This document shows, piece by piece, positions 6,001-13,182 of a stretch of DNA of 15,500 bases. Position numbers and translations under genes: made by a program. Below the pieces are notes generated by a model. That model ran no database searches and was not told where the DNA came from. It saw nothing but the letters and a program-made list of their open reading frames with translations. Numbering within the stretch: the first letter of the stretch is position 1; every line of letters begins with the position of its first letter. This DNA is from GCA-2683135 sp964507445 (GTDB taxonomy: Bacteria; Planctomycetota; GCA-002687715): the NCBI GenBank assembly GCA_964507445.1, contig CAZDQF010000032.1:1-15500 (forward strand), read 5' to 3'.

Positions 6001-9000
6001 GGTGAGGGCGGACTCGGGCGCCGTGATGGACGCGTAGACCGTGTCCTGTTGGTCCATCGCCACCACGTGGATCAGGTGACCATCACCCAGGGCCTCCACC
6101 GGGACGCGGACCACGCCAGACGCGTCGGGCCGGAGGTTGGTCACCAGGCGCGACGGCGCCGGCAGGAAGTCCAGGTTGGGGAACGCGCCCGGCGGTGACA
6201 TCTCTTCGGATTTGCCGCCGCCGCCCGCGGCCCGCAGGCTGCGTCTCCCACCGCGTCGTCCGCCGAACGCCCCGCCGGCGCCGCCACCGAGACCGATGGC
6301 GTCATTGGCGTCTTGCCGGGCCCACGGGTTGAGAAGGAGGCCGGGGCGCTTGAGCATGTTGCCGGGGTACTTCTTGGCGTACCGACGGTCCAGGATGTAA
6401 CGGTACTCGTCATCGATCTTGCGACCGGAGGCGTAGATCGAGGGGACGTGGAGATGAGGGACCTCTCCCGCGACGGGCGCCGCGTAGGCGTGCAGTCGAT
6501 CGAGGGCGCTGGAGGGCACGTAGCGCGTCCCGAATACGTGCAGCCGGGTGGCGGCGTTCGTGTTGCTGCACTGGATGAGGAATTCGTCTCCCTCACGTCG
6601 CACACTTGTGACGTGTAGCGGATCGAGGTCTGTCACTTGCAGCATCCGGCTGGCGCCGTTGACCCAGCCGTTGCGCACCGCGCCGGCGGCCACCTTGATG
6701 TTCAGGCCGAGGTCGATCTCCTTCAGTCGCAGTTCGTAATCGCCGGCGGCGAGGCCCGTGATCTCGATGAACCCGTTCACCAGGGCCGCCCGTTCGATCC
6801 AGTCACGGACCATGGCCCCGCCCCGGACCTCGATGAGCGAGATGATCTTGCGGGATATCTTCTCCGCCTCCCCTTGGTAGGGGACCCGGATGGTCGCGCC
6901 CTCAGCGGCGTGGAGCTGGCTCTCGTAGGTGCGGTCAGCCACGGTCAGCTGCCACGACCGGTTGCGACTCGGGAGGCCGGACACTGCGATCCGGGTGATC
7001 CCGTCCAGGGCGCCCAGCTGAACGCGCCCCTTGTCGTCGGTCTTCAGCTTCACCGTGAGGGCGTCGCGGAAGTCCCGATGATGGAGCGTGACCTCGATGG
7101 GGCGCTCAGGGGCGACCTCTCCGTTCTTACCGCGGATCTCCACGGAGTATCCCTCAGCGCTGCGGACGAGCAGCGGGCAACTGGTGAGTTGGGTCTTGTC
7201 GATCTGGTTGACGGCGAAGGACGCGGAGCGAGATGACACGTCCACGGTCTTGCCGCGGCTGAGGTTCTTTACACGGCCACGGAGCTGTGCCGAGAGCCTT
7301 GCCAGAGACCGCGGTACTTCGATTTCATGCAGACTCTCGCGGTCCGGGTTCAGCTTGAGGTCCTCGATCACCACCACGGACTTGACGCCTTCCTGGTTCT
7401 CGTAGGTCAGGGACAGGCGCGGCTCTTCGAGGAGCTCCAGGCTGACGGACCGGCCGTTCAACTCGAGGGTCGGTCGGATGAGTACCGTGGCGGTGTTGCC
7501 CGAGAGAAGGGACTCCCGGTCCACGTAGATGCCCGCCCGTAGTGCGTAGTCCTCCCGCTCGTGTCGGAAGCTCTCCAGGGTGGCGATCCCGCCTTGCTGG
7601 AGGATGATCTTCTTGTTGCCGGGTTGTGTGGAGTAGGGGATGAGGATCTCGCCCGCGTCATCGGCGGGATACGCCCGGCCGCCCATGACGATGGCGGCGT
7701 CCTTGAGGTGCTCTCCTCGCTCATTCAAGACCCGGAAGACGTGGCCCGCCGAGCCCAGCCGTTGCTGGTAGCGCAGACGACCCTTGACGATGACCGCCCG
7801 GCTGGCCAGCCCGTTGCCGATGAAATCGACCACGTAGACGCCTGGCCGGTTCAGCGAATCCAGGGAGAACGCACGCCGCACGCGCCGGAACGGGCTCTCC
7901 GAGTACGTGTGGGTGGTCTCCTCGCTGGGGACGACGCCTTCGACGCGGATGGTGGCGTCCACTTCGCGCCCGGTGTCCGCGTAGTAGTTGACGGTGTTGA
8001 CCTCGTAGACCTTCACCAGCAGGGTCTCGACGTTCTTGATGTCCACCTTCATGGTGACCGGGTCGTCGGCGCCGAAGTTCCTGGGCTGAGATGCGGGGAA
8101 GGAGATCTCCACCCGGTCTCGTAGCTGGTCGTAGTAGGCAGGGTCGTTGAGGACGGAGTACCAGCGTTCCGTGTCCGGGTCCCCAGCCAGGATCTTGGTC
8201 TCTGCGAAGACCCGCTTGAGGTAGTCCCGTTCGATGAACTCCGCGTAGGGAGCCGTGGTGTCGGCGTCGGCGAGGAAGTGACTCAGGTACGCGCGGACGA
8301 TGGGCTCGTCGTTGGCGATGGGGTCGAAGCCCGTGGGGTACTGCCTGGATGCGTCCACGAGCTCGTCGTTGCGGCGCTGCCGGACATGAGCGGGATTGAC
8401 GTAGCGGGTCCTCCGGGGCAGCCGAAGGTAGGAGAGGAAGCGGTCCTTGTCGAGGTGCTCCGCCTCCAGGTCGAACACGAGCCGGTGGTGGAGGATGTGT
8501 GCCTTCAGCGAGTTGTGGACCGAGGGGAGGCGATCGCTGAATCGCTGCAGCCGCTCCAGGTACTGCTTCCGGGCGGCGCGGTCCTCCAGCGGCGCGGCGT
8601 CCGGGTTGGGCGCGAGTCGGGTCAGCCAGTTGCGGACGAACGTGTCGTTGGCGAGCAGAGACGGACGCAGTCGGGCGCACTCCTCCAACTGAGACAGCAG
8701 GAGCTTCTTGTGGATGGAGAGGGCGCCGAAGCCGCGGCTGTTGCGGGCCTCCAGTTCACGGACCACGAGGGCCGGGAGGTTGGGGACGTCGGGGCGGTAG
8801 AGACGACCGAGGAGGGCGACCAGGAGCTTGGGGTCGAGGGAAGAGGCCGCGAGGGAGTCGAGTCCGGAGGTGGTGAACCCGTCGAGGGAGCGTGGGTAGC
8901 GCTTGAGGGCTCGCTCCGACAGCGTCTTGATGGAGATGGCGGATGGGTCGAGGCGGGTGGGGAGGTCGGGCTTCTGTCCCTTCACGGATCGCTGATGATC

Positions 9001-9354
9001 GAAGCGGAGCTTCATGCGGTCCTTGAGGAACCGGAACGTCGCCGCCGGGTCTTTCGCATAGGACAGCAGGGCCTGGCGGTTTTCGATCTCCGTGACCCGT
9101 TGGCCGCGGCCGTGTCGTTCGATCCACGTGGCCAGCAGGGGAGGGACTTCATCCAGTCGCCCGGCGTGCTGCCGCTCGAGGCATCGGTAGTAGTAGTACT
9201 CCTCCGTGCCTGGGACCAACTGCTCCAGGACCTTGGCGCGGTCTTGCGCCAGGGCGAAAGACTCGACGAAGCCCACCTCCTGTGCGGGGGCTACCGTCAG
9301 GCAGGAAAGAACGGAAAGGGCGGCGGTTACGGCGATCAGCGGATAGCGACCCAT
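3022..9354 (-). CDS. Giant exported macroglobulin-like protein (MG2-like and carboxypeptidase-regulatory-like domains)
   Basis: A 2110-residue exported protein. The ATG at 9354 follows GAGAGG (9362-9367) by seven bases and opens a signal peptide with cleavage at APA-QE (24/25). Residues about 25-400 look mainly helical. From about 412 a series of beta-sandwich segments resembles bacterial alpha-2-macroglobulins: TLLVKVYEVN, then GVYVVDFIGNG near 508, and an MG2-like strand pattern near 611. A Gly/Arg-rich linker lies at about 1021-1055 and a long charged, Pro/Ser/Lys/Glu-rich disordered insert at about 1311-1420. A helical, TPR-like part follows (about 1670-1920). The C-terminus (about 2030-2105, VKVFARDQRGKVRFHKDGYTD) looks like a transthyretin/carboxypeptidase-regulatory fold. 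The thioester motif CxEQ of classical macroglobulins is absent; the nearest match is Gly-Cys1476-Val-Ala-Glu. Likely roles are cell-surface scaffolding or protease trapping, but this is inference. It appears to be transcribed alone. Confidence 0.85.
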   Translation of the reverse strand: MGRYPLIAVTAALSVLSCLTVAPAQEVGFVESFALAQDRAKVLEQLVPGTEEYYYYRCLERQHAGRLDEVPPLLATWIERHGRGQRVTEIENRQALLSYAKDPAATFRFLKDRMKLRFDHQRSVKGQKPDLPTRLDPSAISIKTLSERALKRYPRSLDGFTTSGLDSLAASSLDPKLLVALLGRLYRPDVPNLPALVVRELEARNSRGFGALSIHKKLLLSQLEECARLRPSLLANDTFVRNWLTRLAPNPDAAPLEDRAARKQYLERLQRFSDRLPSVHNSLKAHILHHRLVFDLEAEHLDKDRFLSYLRLPRRTRYVNPAHVRQRRNDELVDASRQYPTGFDPIANDEPIVRAYLSHFLADADTTAPYAEFIERDYLKRVFAETKILAGDPDTERWYSVLNDPAYYDQLRDRVEISFPASQPRNFGADDPVTMKVDIKNVETLLVKVYEVNTVNYYADTGREVDATIRVEGVVPSEETTHTYSESPFRRVRRAFSLDSLNRPGVYVVDFIGNGLASRAVIVKGRLRYQQRLGSAGHVFRVLNERGEHLKDAAIVMGGRAYPADDAGEILIPYSTQPGNKKIILQQGGIATLESFRHEREDYALRAGIYVDRESLLSGNTATVLIRPTLELNGRSVSLELLEEPRLSLTYENQEGVKSVVVIEDLKLNPDRESLHEIEVPRSLARLSAQLRGRVKNLSRGKTVDVSSRSASFAVNQIDKTQLTSCPLLVRSAEGYSVEIRGKNGEVAPERPIEVTLHHRDFRDALTVKLKTDDKGRVQLGALDGITRIAVSGLPSRNRSWQLTVADRTYESQLHAAEGATIRVPYQGEAEKISRKIISLIEVRGGAMVRDWIERAALVNGFIEITGLAAGDYELRLKEIDLGLNIKVAAGAVRNGWVNGASRMLQVTDLDPLHVTSVRREGDEFLIQCSNTNAATRLHVFGTRYVPSSALDRLHAYAAPVAGEVPHLHVPSIYASGRKIDDEYRYILDRRYAKKYPGNMLKRPGLLLNPWARQDANDAIGLGGGAGGAFGGRRGGRRSLRAAGGGGKSEEMSPPGAFPNLDFLPAPSRLVTNLRPDASGVVRVPVEALGDGHLIHVVAMDQQDTVYASITAPESALTPTDRRLDRSLDVSKSFAETRSIDFAPAGQPIVIDTQVSEVKTYGSLADVFDLYRTLGGGGLNTFSFVLGWPGLTDERKKALYSEHACHELNFFIHQKDPTFFNEVVRPYISNKAHKTFLDHWLLERDLTGYLEPRAFSRLNVVERVLLTTRLQGPGGAGSRHVRELLELRPPEQAGEGLAFKSALFSRNSKPQSGRWDRRSRGRPMGGGGDIPPPTSAAPSPSPSRRSKSKRELEDSRAADKHVEMDEEVAEAQAFDQAPREEMNRAADGKKGSAIDRDAAMEQRQQGLMDLGRRKNVRGLYRAPNPTQSFVEHNYWHRTAEQSGPDMIRVSQFWIDYADRPADQPFFSTRFPEASGCVAEMMFALSVLDLPFEAGDQDVARTDDTITLTSTTPLLLVRKQINEAAPADSDTETLVSEAFFRMDDRYQFDGREKREKYITDEFITGVAYGCKVIITNPTATAQSLDVLLQIPQGSIPVQRGFETKGMEVRVGPHSTENLEYGFYFPTEGSYPHYPVHAAQDGKLIAAARPSTLKVVATPSSVDATSWDHVSQRGTLDEVVAYLNGANLQRTVLVRIAWRMRDRTAFTRITDLLRDRYTFDQTLWSYGLLHEDPGTTEEYLSHVDRFLDQCGRWLDTPLVKVDPIERLAWQQVEYYPLFNERAHRFGARHQIANVQLARQYDSLLHILSARPRLDDEDWMTVTCYLLLQDRVEEALASFGQVDADKLETRLQHDYMRAYMDFFGDDQTAARALAEQHQDHPVERWRQRFRDVLQQLDEAEGKAVAAQDTTDRERMQAEQAAKAPALELAVESRKVNVNYKNLTSCEVSFYEMDIEFLFSSSPFVQKGSGAFAHVKPNQKIRVELPENADTVNLDLPEAYANSNILVEVRAGGIVKRQAYYANSLSVQVIESWGQLKVAHATSGKPMPKTYVKVFARDQRGKVRFHKDGYTDLRGRFDFASLSGPNRTGARQYAILVLSESDGAVIREVDAPVQ

Positions 9355-9446
9355 GGATTTGCCTCTCAGCGGTGTCCGGATTGCGCAGAGGTCCGTCGTG
9401 GGATCCCCGAGCTGGTTCGAGGATGGCGCACGGCGACCGTCACGAC

Positions 9447-9452
9447 TTTATA
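9447..9452 (-). promoter_or_regulatory. Candidate -10 box (TATAAA) for the giant exported protein gene
   Basis: On the minus strand TATAAA occurs 92 bases before the ATG at 9354, in an otherwise GC-rich region. No convincing -35 box stands at 16-18 bases. The remainder of the 313-base gap 9355-9667 holds the ribosome-binding site (9362-9367) and, at its far end, the two hairpins described separately; nothing else is seen. Confidence 0.3.
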
Positions 9453-9576
9453 ACGGCAGAGACGACGGCGAGCCTCTCCGGTTCACGGAAACTGCCGGTA
9501 CCGGGAGATTCTCCTGGTTCTGGTTCTCTGAGCGTGGAGTCGGCCCCTCAGGCCGGGGGTTTCACCGCTCAACGCA

Positions 9577-9616
9577 GCGCGCCCCCTGTCCCGTAGCTTC
9601 AGGGCAGGGGGCGCGC
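9577..9616 (-). terminator. Strong hairpin downstream of the lamin-tail protein gene
   Basis: The 12-base arm 9577-9588 (GCGCGCCCCCTG) pairs perfectly with 9605-9616. After a bulged T at 9589, CCC (9590-9592) pairs with GGG (9602-9604), closing a nine-base loop. The total is 15 pairs, nearly all G-C. There is no T-run on either side, so this may be a Rho-assisted terminator or an RNA 3'-end block. It insulates the lamin-tail gene from the giant gene downstream. Confidence 0.65.
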
Positions 9617-9623
9617 TTGCGAT

Positions 9624-9653
9624 GGCCGGCGCCAGCCATCAGCGGCGCCGGTC
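9624..9653 (-). terminator. Second hairpin just after the lamin-tail stop codon
   Basis: CCGGCGCC (9626-9633) pairs with GGCGCCGG (9644-9651). The stem extends by a G-T and a G-C pair to 9624-9653, around a 10-base loop. It starts 14 bases after the stop codon and stands in tandem with the stronger hairpin at 9577-9616. Confidence 0.55.
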
Positions 9654-9667
9654 GGCCAGAGGCCGTC

Positions 9668-10708
9668 TTACTGCATCTGGATCTCGTGGGCGTCCGTGGT
9701 CGCGAACGCGCCGTTGGCGGCGGTCACGGACAGGCCCGCGGCCTGCAGCATGATGGACTGACCGGTCAGGCCCATGGGCAGGACGTAGCTCACGCTGGTG
9801 CCCGCGAAGGGGAGCGTGGGGCTGCCGATGGGGGTCGTCGTCAGGCCGTCGATCAGCACGATGTAGCTCACGGAGACTTGGACGCCCGGAGCGAAGCCGA
9901 TGGGCGGAACGCCGGTCACGAACAGGTCGGCCGCCAGGACCAGGGGGGAGCCGACGAAGGTGCTGCCCGGGCTGTCCACGTAGATGGTGACGATATCGCC
10001 GCCGATGGCGGTCTTGATGTCGTTGCCGGCGCCACCGGAGGTGCCGCCGTTGATGCCGCTCTCGAGGATGATGTCCTCACCGGTTCCCGGGTAGCCGGTT
10101 CCTGCGAACGTGGCGGCGCCGTAGGGGAGGACGCCGTCGTTCATGAAGCCTGCGCTGTGGAACACGCCTGGGCTTGCGATGGTGTGCATGGTGAAGGTGC
10201 CGCCGGGGCCTTCCGGGACGCGGGTGATGGACTCGCCGTCACCGTCTCCGGGGCCGCCAGAAGTGTAGGAGTGCATGTCTACGTTGATGCCCAGGGCATC
10301 GTTCAAGATGATGCTGTCGCTACTGTTGTTGAGACCTAACGCCCCTGTGTCAGCAGTCACGCCGGCCAGACCCATGCCGTTAAACGCTGCAACGGACCCG
10401 CCGCCGAAGACGACGATCGCAGTTCCGGGGCCGAGGATGGTGCCGCCAGCGAAGGTGTGACGGAGGCCGAAGCCGTCAGCCACGGTCCAGCCGCCGATGT
10501 CGACGCTGCTGGCGCCGAAGTTGACGATCTCGACGAATTCGTCGTCACTCTGGCTCGAGCTGGTGGCCGGGGAGCCGTCCAGGTTCGTGTCGAGCCCGCC
10601 GCCGCTGGTGTAGGGGTCGTTGCAGTACTCGTTGATGATGACCTGGGCGTTGAGCCCGGTCGCGAAGAGGCAAAGGAGCAGGCACAGATGCAGTGAGGGC
10701 TTTCTCAC
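9668..10708 (-). CDS. Secreted lamin-tail-domain (LTD) protein
   Basis: Exported protein of 346 residues. I place the start at the GTG at 10708, six bases after AGGAG (10715-10719), rather than at the TTG at 10732 upstream of that site. The product then begins MRKPSLHLCLLLCLFATGLNA, a standard signal peptide with cleavage before Gln22. Residues about 22-150 form a lamin-tail domain: VIINEYCND at the start, DDEFVEIVN near 57-63, then DIGGWTVAD and a Gly-rich strand with NSSDSIIL. Such extracellular LTDs are common in Planctomycetota and other bacteria on secreted nucleases and surface proteins; they bind DNA, calcium or other proteins or act as adhesive modules. No nuclease or other catalytic domain follows. 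The rest is Gly/Thr-rich beta structure ending in a QA...G...T...HEI pattern shared with the protein at 2276-2812. The function is probably structural or adhesive. Confidence 0.85.
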   Translation of the reverse strand: MRKPSLHLCLLLCLFATGLNAQVIINEYCNDPYTSGGGLDTNLDGSPATSSSQSDDEFVEIVNFGASSVDIGGWTVADGFGLRHTFAGGTILGPGTAIVVFGGGSVAAFNGMGLAGVTADTGALGLNNSSDSIILNDALGINVDMHSYTSGGPGDGDGESITRVPEGPGGTFTMHTIASPGVFHSAGFMNDGVLPYGAATFAGTGYPGTGEDIILESGINGGTSGGAGNDIKTAIGGDIVTIYVDSPGSTFVGSPLVLAADLFVTGVPPIGFAPGVQVSVSYIVLIDGLTTTPIGSPTLPFAGTSVSYVLPMGLTGQSIMLQAAGLSVTAANGAFATTDAHEIQMQ

Positions 10709-10966
10709 GGGGAACTCCTGATGGACAGTCAAAGGATGCGCGGTGGGAGACGCTTACGGGCGGCGCCCCACACACAGGATGTTAGTTCACCCTCCACCTC
10801 GACCGTAGAGGGACAACCAAGATCTCACCACATTCTAATGGTCGCTGCATTTTCCGCGCCTTGAGCGCAGGGAATACCCGCCGTAAGTCTCTCAATTGCA
10901 GGGCACTGGCGCGCCGCCAATCCCGCGCGCAGAGGCAGGACTGGGGGTGGGGGCGAGGGGGTGGAA

Positions 10967-12148
10967 CTACAGGGTTCGGGCGTGATTGAACAGCTCCGTG
11001 GCCAAGGTGGCGTCAAACCGCCGTTTCCGAGGCGCGCCGTTCATGAGGGACAAGACCCCGACGCCGTCCTTCAGACGGTAGCTCATGGCGGTGGAGACTC
11101 CGGGGTCGCTGCCGTCGTGCCCCATGGTGATCTGGCCGCCGATCTTGTCGCGGAACCAGATGATGCACTGGTCCGGGGCCACCTTGGGGAACGCCACTCG
11201 CTTCATCTCCGCCACCGTTGACGCCTTGAGGAGCCGGACCCCGTCCAGTTCACCGTCCTCGATGAACGTCAACAGGAAGCGGGCCAGGTCTCGGGCGCTG
11301 ATGCGCAACGTGCCCGACGGGAAGTCCAGGTACCCGTGATGGCCGAGACGTTTGAAACGGGTGGCACGACGTTTCAACTCATAGGGCACGGCGACGCGAG
11401 CGCTCTTCTCAAGGTGGCGGAGTCGGAACGCCGGCCCCTTCATCCCGAGGGGCGCGAAGATCCTCGCCTCGCAGAGCTCTTCGAACGGCTTGCCCTCGGT
11501 GTGTTCTGCGGCCAGGGCGGCGAGTGCGATCCCCACGTTGCTGTAATCGTGCTTCTGTCCCGGACCCCAGCGATAGAAGTTCCTGCGCTCGTCGAAGTAG
11601 GGTTGCCCCGAGGTGAAGTAGCTCTCGAGGGACCGTCCTAGGGTCTTGGGGAAGTCCTTGTCCTGGACCCATGTCCTCTCCAGCAGCGGCCAGTTGTCGC
11701 GGATTCCAGACGTGTGAGTGAGGAGCTGCCTCAACGTGATCTTCACGTCGGGGTGACGGGGGTTGCGCACCTTGAACGAGAGCGCCTTGTTGATGTCCGC
11801 GTCGAGCGACAAGGCCCCCTTCTCCACCGCCTGCATGATGGCGTAGGACGTGACGGTCTTGGAGACGGAGGCCGCCTGAAACAAGGTGTCCCCATCCACA
11901 GGGACCCGCCGCTCCATGTCCGCCCATCCGTAACCGCGAACCCAGGCCACCTTCCCGTCCTTGACGATGGCGGCGGCCATCCCGGGCACCTTGGCTTCCC
12001 GCATCAACCCCAGGACCCGACGGTCGATGGGACCCTGCTTCCTTGGCCCCGGCAGCTGCGCCAGGACCTCCGATGCGGTCTGTGGCGTGGTCTGGCTTGG
12101 CAGCGGGGTCGCCAGAGCCACCAGGAGCAGGGTGCGGATGATCGTCAT
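10967..12148 (-). CDS. Exported serine hydrolase, beta-lactamase/class C penicillin-binding-protein family
   Basis: Serine hydrolase of 393 residues of the beta-lactamase Pfam family (AmpC/EstB/DD-peptidase-like). A hydrophobic N-terminus (MTIIRTLLLVALATPLPSQ) suggests export to the periplasm. The three catalytic motifs are intact: Ser94-Val-Ser-Lys97 (SxxK, nucleophile and general base), Tyr202-Ser-Asn204 (YxN) and His344-Asp-Gly346 in the place of KTG. The family signature LLTHTSGI lies at 142-149. An HxG third motif is common in esterase- and peptidase-like members, so hydrolysis of an ester, a D-amino-acid peptide or a peptidoglycan fragment is more likely than antibiotic resistance; the substrate cannot be told. 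The ATG at 12148 has GGAGGG rather far upstream (about 15 bases). The gene is divergent from the helix-turn-helix gene at 12343, across 194 bases that must hold both promoters. The gap 10709-10966 downstream shows no clear terminator. Confidence 0.88.
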   Translation of the reverse strand: MTIIRTLLLVALATPLPSQTTPQTASEVLAQLPGPRKQGPIDRRVLGLMREAKVPGMAAAIVKDGKVAWVRGYGWADMERRVPVDGDTLFQAASVSKTVTSYAIMQAVEKGALSLDADINKALSFKVRNPRHPDVKITLRQLLTHTSGIRDNWPLLERTWVQDKDFPKTLGRSLESYFTSGQPYFDERRNFYRWGPGQKHDYSNVGIALAALAAEHTEGKPFEELCEARIFAPLGMKGPAFRLRHLEKSARVAVPYELKRRATRFKRLGHHGYLDFPSGTLRISARDLARFLLTFIEDGELDGVRLLKASTVAEMKRVAFPKVAPDQCIIWFRDKIGGQITMGHDGSDPGVSTAMSYRLKDGVGVLSLMNGAPRKRRFDATLATELFNHARTL

Positions 12149-12287
12149 GGCTTCGATGATGCCCCCTCCGGGCGATTGCCAGGGATGCGCGTCCGGTGTT
12201 CCGGATTGCCGGCGGCCGACGATGGTAACCCGTCGTTCGGTCCCAGGACCCCTGGCACCGGCTGGGATCTGGCTGTGCGATTTGCGG

Positions 12288-12293
12288 TAGCTT
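12288..12293 (+). promoter_or_regulatory. Candidate -10 box (TAGCTT) for the helix-turn-helix gene
   Basis: TAGCTT lies 49 bases before the ATG at 12343 and is directly preceded by TTGCGG (12282-12287), the same hexamer that precedes the candidate -10 box of the peroxiredoxin gene. No -35 match at normal spacing is seen. The intergenic region 12149-12342 also has an inverted repeat TCCCAG/CTGGGA (12241-12246 and 12262-12267). Confidence 0.25.
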
Positions 12294-12342
12294 GTGTTCC
12301 GGGGTCGTTGGATGGGTAAGCGCAGGACGCGGAGAATCTAGC

Positions 12343-13143
12343 ATGAGTGAGCAGCCCGGGACCAACCAGTTGTTGCCGTCCCTCTTGAGGCTGGTGGCGG
12401 AAGTGGCCGTGGACTACGCCATCTCGGCCAAGGACACGTTGCGCAGCCTCCGGTACGCGTTCTGGGAAGCGGGGACGCGACGAGGCTACTCCGAAGAGGA
12501 TATCGCCCGTCTCCTCGATGTCTCCAAGAGCACGACCAAGAACTGGAAGCTCGAACGCTCCGCAGCGGTCCGGTCCTTGTGGGACGCGACCCGTTCCCTG
12601 TTCGACGAGCAGGAGGAGTGGACGCTCCAGGAGCTCCACCAGCGACTGCGCACGGACTTCGTCGAGAGCCGTTCCTCCGAGTGGTCCTACGAAGTGACGG
12701 AGAAGCTGCTCTCCATGTTGGTGGACAGGGGGATGTTGACGTCAGAGCGTGGGACCTACGTGCGGGCGCCGGAGCCTTCACAGGTGCGCAACCGGTGGGC
12801 CCGAAGCGCGGAGGAATACAGGAATTGGGTGGACCTCAAGATCCTCAACTGGGTGGAGATCGCCCTCACCCAACGGAACGCCAGCGAGGAGGATGTGCGC
12901 GCGTTCGAGGAGAAAGGGGTGACGACCACGCGACCCATCGGCCCGACGAGCTACTCCGCCCATGACTTTCGGATGCGGGCACCAGAGGAAGGGCAGACCG
13001 TGGAGATGCGCTTCGAGGAGCTGTTCGGAGAGCTCATGCGCGCCATCGACAAGAACACGATTCCACCCCACGAGCCCGGGGTCCCCATGCACGTGCAGGT
13101 GCTCTACAGGATCCTGGATGAGTCCGAGGAGCTGCGTCACTGA
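12343..13143 (+). CDS. Helix-turn-helix DNA-binding protein of unknown family
   Basis: Predicted cytoplasmic regulator of 266 residues. The ATG at 12343 follows GGAG (12331-12334) by eight bases; an in-frame TTG 51 bases upstream has no such site. Residues about 48-71 (YSEEDIARLLDVSKSTTKNW) have the spacing of a helix-turn-helix, and residues about 91-142 look like a winged helix (WTLQELHQRL... LVDRGMLTSERGTYVRA). The C-terminal half is helical and charged and carries no known ligand-binding or catalytic signature. The arrangement recalls bacterial DUF6502-type proteins, but I am not certain of the match. It is divergent from the serine hydrolase gene at 10967-12148 and may regulate it, itself, or distant genes. 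It converges with the kinase gene at 13183; only 39 bases separate the stop codons and no strong terminator is seen there. Confidence 0.75.
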   Translation: MSEQPGTNQLLPSLLRLVAEVAVDYAISAKDTLRSLRYAFWEAGTRRGYSEEDIARLLDVSKSTTKNWKLERSAAVRSLWDATRSLFDEQEEWTLQELHQRLRTDFVESRSSEWSYEVTEKLLSMLVDRGMLTSERGTYVRAPEPSQVRNRWARSAEEYRNWVDLKILNWVEIALTQRNASEEDVRAFEEKGVTTTRPIGPTSYSAHDFRMRAPEEGQTVEMRFEELFGELMRAIDKNTIPPHEPGVPMHVQVLYRILDESEELRH

Positions 13144-13182
13144 GCAGCCCCCGGTCTTCATCCGGTTCCCGCGGCTTCCGTC

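Noticed and set aside
8278..9453. A 391-codon + strand open frame
   Set aside because: It is antisense to the N-terminal third of the giant gene, with no ribosome-binding site or family likeness.
9353..10339. A 328-codon + strand open frame
   Set aside because: It is antisense to the lamin-tail gene and its terminator hairpins; its Gly/Ala/Val/Asp-rich composition is typical of a shadow frame.
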